Origin: an uncultured Ruminococcus sp. | GTDB taxonomy: Bacteria > Bacillota_A > Clostridia > Oscillospirales > Ruminococcaceae | Direction of reading: 5' to 3' | Length of the DNA stretch: 9,318 nucleotides | Assembly: GCA_902782875.1 (NCBI GenBank) | Contig: CACZPE010000283.1 | Location: 1 to 9,318, forward strand | Shown: one piece after another, positions 5,352 to 9,318 of the stretch | Numbering within the stretch: position 1 is the first letter of the stretch | Layout: every line of letters starts with the position of its first letter | Position numbers and translations under genes: made by a program | The notes under the pieces: generated by a model | Databases searched by the model: none | The model's input: the letters and a program-made list of their open reading frames with translations, nothing else | Told to the model about the DNA's origin: nothing

Positions 5352-6539
5352 ATGGAATATAAATTTTCAGACAAGGTCCTGAGTCTCAAGCCGTCGGCTA
5401 TCAGAGAGATACTCAAGATGACATCCGACCCGAACATCATTTCCTTTGCGGCGGGAAATCCCGCTCCGGATGCATTTCCGGTCGATGAGATAAAGAAGAT
5501 AGCAGCGGATATACTCAGCGAGAATCCCATCGCCGCACTGCAGTACAGCGTGACCGAGGGCTATGCGCCTCTGCGCGAGGCTGTGAAGATGCGTCTTGCC
5601 GACAAGGGCGTATACTCTCCCGACAGAGATGACGTGGTCATCACATCGGGCGGTCAGCAGGCATCAGAGCTCACCTGCAAGACCTTCCTCAACGAGGGGG
5701 ATGTGCTTGCTGCGGAGAGCCCGAGCTTTGTAGGGTGCCTCAACGCATTCAGATCATATAATGTCGATCTTGTCGGCATAGAGATGGATGATGAGGGCAT
5801 CAGCGCGGAGCTCCTTGAAAAGCAGCTTAAGGAGAAGCCCATAAAGCTTCTGTATGTTATACCCAATTTCCAGAATCCGTCGGGAAGATGCATGTCTCTT
5901 GCCCGCAGGAAGGCTATATACGATCTTGCCTGCCGCTATGACTTCGTGATACTTGAGGATGATCCCTACGGCGAGCTGCGCTTTGCAGGCGAGGATATCC
6001 CCTCCATAAAGTCCTTTGATACAGAGGGCAGGGTGGTATACGCAGGCAGCTTCTCCAAGATCGTATCACCCGGCATGAGAGTGGGCTTTGTATGCGCCGC
6101 TCCCGAGGTAATATCCAAGATAGTGGTCTGCAAGCAGGTATCGGACGTTCATTCCAATATACTTGCCCAGATGATATGCCACAGGATAATGACACAGTAT
6201 GACTTTGACAGTCATATAGCAAGGCTCAGGGGCATATACCGCAGAAAGTACGGCATCATGGCACAGGGGATAAAGGACAATTTCTCCGACAAGGTCATCG
6301 TTACCGAGCCCCAGGGCGGCCTGTTCGTATGGGCAACGCTTCCCGAGGGTACGGATATGATAGGCTTCTGCAAGGAAGCAGTAAACAGAAGGGTGGCTGT
6401 CGTGCCCGGCAATGCATTCACCGCAAAGCAGGACGATCCCACTACCAGCTTCCGCATGAATTTCTCCACGCCTACAGATGAGCAGCTCATAAAGGGCTGC
6501 GCTATACTCGGCCAGCTGACCAAAGAATACCTCGGATAA
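5352..6539 (+). CDS. PLP-dependent aminotransferase, class I/II (2-aminoadipate/MocR-like type)
   Basis: A 395-residue fold type I aminotransferase, cytosolic, using pyridoxal phosphate. Visible landmarks: FAAGNPAPDAFP near the N-terminus, TSGGQQA (cofactor phosphate-binding loop), NFQNPSGR (Asn172 start), EDDPYGELRF with the pyridine-binding Asp, GSFSKIVSPGMRVGF with Schiff-base Lys236, and FRMNFSTP with the carboxylate-binding Arg. This pattern resembles the stand-alone aminotransferases related to LysN/2-aminoadipate transaminase and the catalytic half of MocR regulators; no HTH domain is fused here. Substrate cannot be read from sequence. The start at 5352 is chosen for GGAGGG at 5340-5345; the upstream ATG at 5319 falls at the transcription start. 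trpS follows after 38 nt, so an amino acid link, perhaps aromatic, is possible but unproven. Confidence 0.92.
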   Translation: MEYKFSDKVLSLKPSAIREILKMTSDPNIISFAAGNPAPDAFPVDEIKKIAADILSENPIAALQYSVTEGYAPLREAVKMRLADKGVYSPDRDDVVITSGGQQASELTCKTFLNEGDVLAAESPSFVGCLNAFRSYNVDLVGIEMDDEGISAELLEKQLKEKPIKLLYVIPNFQNPSGRCMSLARRKAIYDLACRYDFVILEDDPYGELRFAGEDIPSIKSFDTEGRVVYAGSFSKIVSPGMRVGFVCAAPEVISKIVVCKQVSDVHSNILAQMICHRIMTQYDFDSHIARLRGIYRRKYGIMAQGIKDNFSDKVIVTEPQGGLFVWATLPEGTDMIGFCKEAVNRRVAVVPGNAFTAKQDDPTTSFRMNFSTPTDEQLIKGCAILGQLTKEYLG

Positions 6540-6577
6540 CGATCCGCTATAATATCACACACGGAAAGGGACCATAT

Positions 6578-7567
6578 ATGAAAGACAAGAAGATCATACT
6601 TTCGGGCATACAGCCCACAGGCACATTCACCCTCGGCAACTATATAGGCGCTGTGCGCAACTGGACAAAGCTGCAGGAGGAATATGACTGCATATATATG
6701 ATAGCAAACATGCACGCGATAACCGTAAGACAGGATCCTGCGGCGCTGAGAAAGAACACTATGGATGCATACGCTCTGATACTTGCCTGCGGCATCGATC
6801 CCGAGAGGTCCATCGCGTTCATACAGTCACACAACCGCTGCCATGCTGAGCTCAACTGGGTGCTTGCATGCTCCACACAGTTCGGTGAGCTTTCAAGAAT
6901 GACTCAGTTCAAGTCAAAGTCCGAAAAGCACCCCGACGACATCAACGCAGGTCTTTTTACCTATCCCGTGCTTATGGCGGGAGATATACTTCTCTATCAG
7001 TCCGACCTCGTGCCCGTTGGTGCGGACCAGAAGCAGCATCTTGAGCTTGCCCGCGATATCGCGCAGCGCTTCAACATGAAGTACGGCGAGACCTTCACCA
7101 TACCCGAGGCATATATCGGTGAGGTGGGTGCCCGTGTAATGAGCCTGCAGAACCCGACTGCAAAGATGTCCAAGTCCGATGAGAACCCCAACTCCTGCAT
7201 ATTCATCCTTGAGGACAAGGACACTATCATCAGGAAGTTCAAGAGGGCTGTCACCGATTCCGATACCTGTGTGCGCTTCGCAGAGGGCAAGGACGGCATC
7301 AACAACCTTATCACCATATACAGCGCTGTTACAGGAAAGAGCGTTGCCGATATCGAGCGCGAGTTTGACGGAAAGGGCTACGGCGATTTCAAGGTGGCTG
7401 TCGGCGAGGCTGTTGCCGACCATCTTGCACCCGTGAGAGAGAACTTTGCCCGCATCAGCGCCGACAAGGAATACCTTAAGAAGTGCTGTGAGGACGGCGC
7501 CGAGAAGGCAGGCAAGCTTGCTTACCGCACACTTTCAAAGGCATACCGCAAGGTAGGCTTCAACTAA
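6578..7567 (+). CDS. trpS: Tryptophanyl-tRNA synthetase
   Basis: A 329-residue class Ic aminoacyl-tRNA synthetase that charges tRNA-Trp; the length is normal for bacterial TrpRS. It shows SGIQPTG then TLGNYIGA (18-25; the HIGH-equivalent), MIANMHAIT, the VGADQKQHLELARDIAQRF segment that builds the tryptophan pocket region, and AKMSKSDENP with KMSKS at 196-200. The C-terminus ends normally, with no truncation. AAAGGG lies upstream of ATG 6578. It probably shares the aminotransferase promoter, though TATAAT at 6548-6553 in the gap, with a poor -35, could add weak local initiation. No T-box leader fits in the 38-nt gap, unlike many Firmicutes trpS genes. Confidence 0.98.
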   Translation: MKDKKIILSGIQPTGTFTLGNYIGAVRNWTKLQEEYDCIYMIANMHAITVRQDPAALRKNTMDAYALILACGIDPERSIAFIQSHNRCHAELNWVLACSTQFGELSRMTQFKSKSEKHPDDINAGLFTYPVLMAGDILLYQSDLVPVGADQKQHLELARDIAQRFNMKYGETFTIPEAYIGEVGARVMSLQNPTAKMSKSDENPNSCIFILEDKDTIIRKFKRAVTDSDTCVRFAEGKDGINNLITIYSAVTGKSVADIEREFDGKGYGDFKVAVGEAVADHLAPVRENFARISADKEYLKKCCEDGAEKAGKLAYRTLSKAYRKVGFN

Positions 7568-7569
7568 TG

Positions 7570-7587
7570 CGGGCGAGGCCCGCAGCT
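7570..7587 (+). repeat. Direct repeat copy 1, 18 bp, with internal hairpin
   Basis: CGGGCGAGGCCCGCAGCT, starting just after the trpS stop. With the preceding G it forms a 6-bp stem around GAG. It is identical to the copy at 7664-7681, 94 nt away. No T-run follows, so it is a poor intrinsic terminator. Confidence 0.85.
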
Positions 7588-7663
7588 TCTTCGCTGATGT
7601 ATTGCTGCAAGAGGCTTTATTCGGGACTCGGTAACTCTTATTAAAGTGAAATTATGTACTTAA

Positions 7664-7681
7664 CGGGCGAGGCCCGCAGCT
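7664..7681 (+). repeat. Direct repeat copy 2, 18 bp, with internal hairpin
   Basis: Exact copy of 7570-7587. Both copies are preceded by TAA within a few bases. It directly abuts the folded inverted-repeat element, so the two copies may belong to one larger composite repeat. Confidence 0.85.
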
Positions 7682-7682
7682 A

Positions 7683-7837
7683 ACCTCCCATGAAAGGGAA
7701 GTGTCCCACGCAGTGGACTGACCGACGCCGTCAGGCGGTGGTGGAAGGATTTTGGCACGGGCTATTTATGCTGCAGTTCGCCGTAAAACCCTTCCGTCAG
7801 CCCTAACGGGCTGCCACCTCTCCTTTCAGGGGAGGCA
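7683..7837. repeat. Folded inverted-repeat element (MITE-like or intergenic palindromic repeat)
   Basis: Outer arms 7684-7699 (CCTCCCATGAAAGGGA) and 7819-7835 are inverted copies with one substitution and one gap. Inner arms 7743-7753 (GGAAGGATTTT) and 7785-7795 are inverted with one difference. Each side also carries its own small hairpin: CGCC-GTCA-GGCG at 7726-7737 and CAGCCC-TAAC-GGGCTG at 7798-7813. The nested layout and lack of coding content point to a non-autonomous mobile or dispersed repeat. I recall similar CCTTCCGTCA...CCACCTCCCC type repeats between genes of Ruminococcaceae, but copy number cannot be seen from one window. Confidence 0.65.
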
Positions 7838-7892
7838 AGAGTTCGCTGATCTGTTCGGCGGTGAAAAGTCTCCCCGAGGGAGCCTTTAGGAT

Positions 7893-7915
7893 AACTGCGG
7901 CGGCTATAGTTTTTT
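7893..7915 (+). terminator. Weak terminator candidate before the two-TM protein
   Basis: AACTGC and GCTATAGTT can pair with a bulge and are followed by TTTTTT, immediately upstream of the GAGGTG ribosome binding site. The stem is short and imperfect, and its T-run adjoins the ribosome binding site of the next gene, so it may be chance. Confidence 0.25.
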
Positions 7916-7925
7916 GAGGTGAAAT

Positions 7926-8651
7926 ATGGACAAGCCGAGGAAAATGCTCCGGGCGGTGATCATACTTCTTATACTCATTCCCGTATCTGTTGTGATATAT
8001 ACAGCAGGCAGCGTGATTACGGGAGAGATATTTCTCCCCGCTGCAGGCAATTCAAACGCAAAGCTGGTATACACCAACACCGCTACCATATGCTTAGAAG
8101 CAGAGACCGCGGGTCAGAGGATACCCGACGGCATATATACAGGCAAGCTCAGATATGACGCGGCCCATGACCGTCGGTGGGATGAATCCTACTCCCGTTC
8201 CGACACATCACCCGAAAGAGTATTTGCCGAGCTCAACACCCTCTGCGGTATCAAAAAAAGCGCATATTACTGCGTGGCAGTGAAGGACAACATACCTGTG
8301 GCTGCTTACTGGGGGAATTTCCCGGTACCCTATGACAGGGCAGAGGAGCTTATAGGCTCTTATGAGAGCGGAGCACCCTTCAGGGGCTTCTGCAAGACTT
8401 ATACCGTCTCGGGCATCAAGAGTATTGGCAGCTATCCTGCCGAATGTTCTGAAAACACAGCTGATATACCATCATATGCTGCCCCGCTGACGGTATACAG
8501 GACGGATGATATCACATCCGCCGAGAGGCTCGGGTTTCTGCCCGAATGGCTGTGGACGATAAACATATACACAGTCCTGTGCCTTATCTGCGGTATATCA
8601 GAGGGCATCAGACTTCTTGTGAAGCGTATACGACACAGAAAGGAACGATAA
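7926..8651 (+). CDS. Unrecognised protein with two membrane segments and an extracytoplasmic domain
   Basis: No family is recognised in these 241 residues. A basic start (MDKPRKMLR) precedes a hydrophobic helix at about 9-28. Residues about 35-205 form a soluble region with five cysteines, a YYCVAVKDNIPVAAYWGNFP segment that looks like a beta hairpin core, and a PVPYDRAEELIGSYESG helix start. A second hydrophobic stretch at about 208-231 ends in a strongly basic tail (VKRIRHRKER). With both ends inside by the positive-inside rule, the middle domain should lie outside the membrane. GAGGTG at 7916-7921 is the ribosome binding site. The gene ends four bases before the CNNM-type gene, so the two are very likely cotranscribed. 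Its codon use looks like that of its neighbours. Confidence 0.85.
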   Translation: MDKPRKMLRAVIILLILIPVSVVIYTAGSVITGEIFLPAAGNSNAKLVYTNTATICLEAETAGQRIPDGIYTGKLRYDAAHDRRWDESYSRSDTSPERVFAELNTLCGIKKSAYYCVAVKDNIPVAAYWGNFPVPYDRAEELIGSYESGAPFRGFCKTYTVSGIKSIGSYPAECSENTADIPSYAAPLTVYRTDDITSAERLGFLPEWLWTINIYTVLCLICGISEGIRLLVKRIRHRKER

Positions 8652-8655
8652 CTTT

Positions 8656-9318
8656 ATGGAATATGCGGCGATAGTACTGCTGCTTTTCCTTTCCGCATTT
8701 TTCTCCGCAGCCGAGACGGCGTATTCATCGGTAAACAGGATACGTCTCAAGCAGGCGGCAGAGACAGACAAGAGAGCCGCAAGAGCGCTCAGGATGACAG
8801 AGAATTACGACAAGACGCTCACGACCATACTTGTGGGCAACAACATAGTGAATATACTCTCCGCATCGCTGGGCACCGTTGTCTGTACGCAGCTTTTCGG
8901 TGTAAAGGGCGTGGGTATCGCAACTATCGTCATGACGGTGCTGGTACTCATATTCGGCGAGATATTCCCGAAATCGCTTGCAAAGGACAATGCAGAAGCG
9001 CTGTCAAAGGCATTCTCCGCGCCCCTTTCGATACTGGGTGTGATACTCTTTCCCGTGACCTTTGTTTTCTCAAAGCTGAAAAAACTTATCTCACGCAAGG
9101 ATGACAAGCCGTCCGTTACGGAGGATGAGCTTAAGTTCATCATAAATGAGATCGAGGCGGAGGGCGTGCTTGAGGAGCGTGAGCGCGATATTGTGCGCTC
9201 TGCGCTCGAGATAGACGATATGAAGATATCCGAGGTGCTTATACCCCGCGTGCGTATGGTCGCAGTGGAGGAAAACGAGGATATCGAGCGTATAAAGCAG
9301 CTTTTCTTTGAGGAGAAA
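8656..9318 (+). CDS. CNNM/CBS-domain membrane protein (HlyC/CorC family), 3' end outside window
   Basis: An open frame of 221 codons runs off the right edge, so only the N-terminal half is seen. FLSAFFSAAETAYSS (about 11-25), the LVGNNIVNI segment and FGEIFPKSLAKD are hallmarks of the CNNM (DUF21) transmembrane domain, with three hydrophobic helices. Next come a charged linker and EDELKFIINEIEAEGVLEERERDIV, then the start of the first CBS domain (ISEVLIPRVRMVAVE), which would sense adenine nucleotides. Family members such as YrkA/MpfA-like proteins are linked to magnesium export or resistance; older hemolysin C names are misleading. AAAGGA about 11 nt upstream supports ATG 8656. The rest would carry a second CBS and probably a CorC_HlyC domain. 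Confidence 0.93.
   Translation, partial: MEYAAIVLLLFLSAFFSAAETAYSSVNRIRLKQAAETDKRAARALRMTENYDKTLTTILVGNNIVNILSASLGTVVCTQLFGVKGVGIATIVMTVLVLIFGEIFPKSLAKDNAEALSKAFSAPLSILGVILFPVTFVFSKLKKLISRKDDKPSVTEDELKFIINEIEAEGVLEERERDIVRSALEIDDMKISEVLIPRVRMVAVEENEDIERIKQLFFEEK

Larger units (their letters stand above)
7568..7925. other. Non-coding stretch between trpS and the two-TM protein, filled with repeats
   Basis: 358 nt with no credible coding frame. In order it holds a GCGGGC-GAG-GCCCGC hairpin (7569-7583), an A/T-rich filler, a second copy of that repeat unit (7664-7681), a folded inverted-repeat element (about 7683-7837), and a short hairpin-containing tail up to the ribosome binding site at 7916. 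A 9-bp direct repeat, TTCGCTGAT, occurs at 7590-7598 and 7842-7850. No strong promoter or clear terminator was found, so trpS may read through. Confidence 0.7.

Noticed and set aside
5200..5382. 60-codon plus-strand frame after the HEPN gene
   Set aside because: It contains the terminator and the next promoter; its phenylalanine-rich translation is the product of T-runs.
6914..7423. 169-codon frame on the minus strand inside trpS
   Set aside because: Antisense shadow of a full-length tryptophanyl-tRNA synthetase; its composition follows the third-position bias of the real gene.
7569..7595. Hairpin just after trpS as its intrinsic terminator
   Set aside because: The stem is strong but is followed by AGCTTCTTCG rather than a T-run, and the same unit recurs 94 nt later, so it is better treated as a repeat.
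7568..7850. CRISPR array
   Set aside because: Only two copies of an 18-bp repeat with a 76-nt gap between them and no cas genes; this is not an array.

Overview
The window looks like ordinary chromosome of a Gram-positive, Ruminococcus-like member of the Clostridia (Oscillospiraceae). This rests on Firmicutes-type families (DUF1934, DUF4358, N-anchored S11 carboxypeptidase), strong AGGAGG-like ribosome binding sites, sigma-A promoters with 17-bp spacers, tRNA genes with encoded CCA, and ATA/AGG-tolerant codon use at moderate GC. The genus is an inference; no rRNA or other decisive marker is present.

Left third (1-3900, all minus strand). Transcription starts at a sigma-A promoter near 3851-3879 and runs leftward through a tight envelope operon: murI (glutamate racemase, makes D-Glu for peptidoglycan), a DUF1934/YwiB-like small beta-barrel protein, an N-terminally membrane-anchored D-Ala-D-Ala carboxypeptidase (trims peptidoglycan stem peptides), and a DUF4358 lipoprotein. 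The genes overlap or lie within 14 nt of each other. Further left, a separately promoted secreted protein with a likely jelly-roll domain and a C-terminal membrane anchor ends at a strong hairpin terminator at the window edge.

Middle (3900-5250, plus strand). A consensus promoter drives tRNA-Leu(GAG) and then tRNA-Ala(GGC), with a terminator-like hairpin between them. Next comes a self-contained two-gene module: its own TTGACA-N17-TATATT promoter, a 27-nt inverted repeat touching the -35 region, a minimal nucleotidyltransferase (GSX10DXD) and an overlapping HEPN-fold protein (RX4HXY), closed by a terminator. The motifs match the MNT/HEPN (type VII, MntA-HepT-like) toxin-antitoxin scheme and are the most interesting biology here.

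Right part (5285-9318, plus strand). An extended -10 promoter drives a MocR-like/2-aminoadipate-type PLP aminotransferase followed by trpS (tryptophanyl-tRNA synthetase), with no T-box leader visible before trpS. A 358-nt non-coding stretch holds an 18-bp direct repeat and a folded inverted-repeat element resembling a MITE or intergenic palindromic repeat. An unrecognised protein with two membrane segments follows, then the first 221 codons of a CNNM/CBS-domain (HlyC/CorC-type) membrane protein that runs off the window.

Most of the window is core housekeeping. The accessory-looking pieces are the MNT/HEPN module beside the tRNA genes and the repeat element after trpS.
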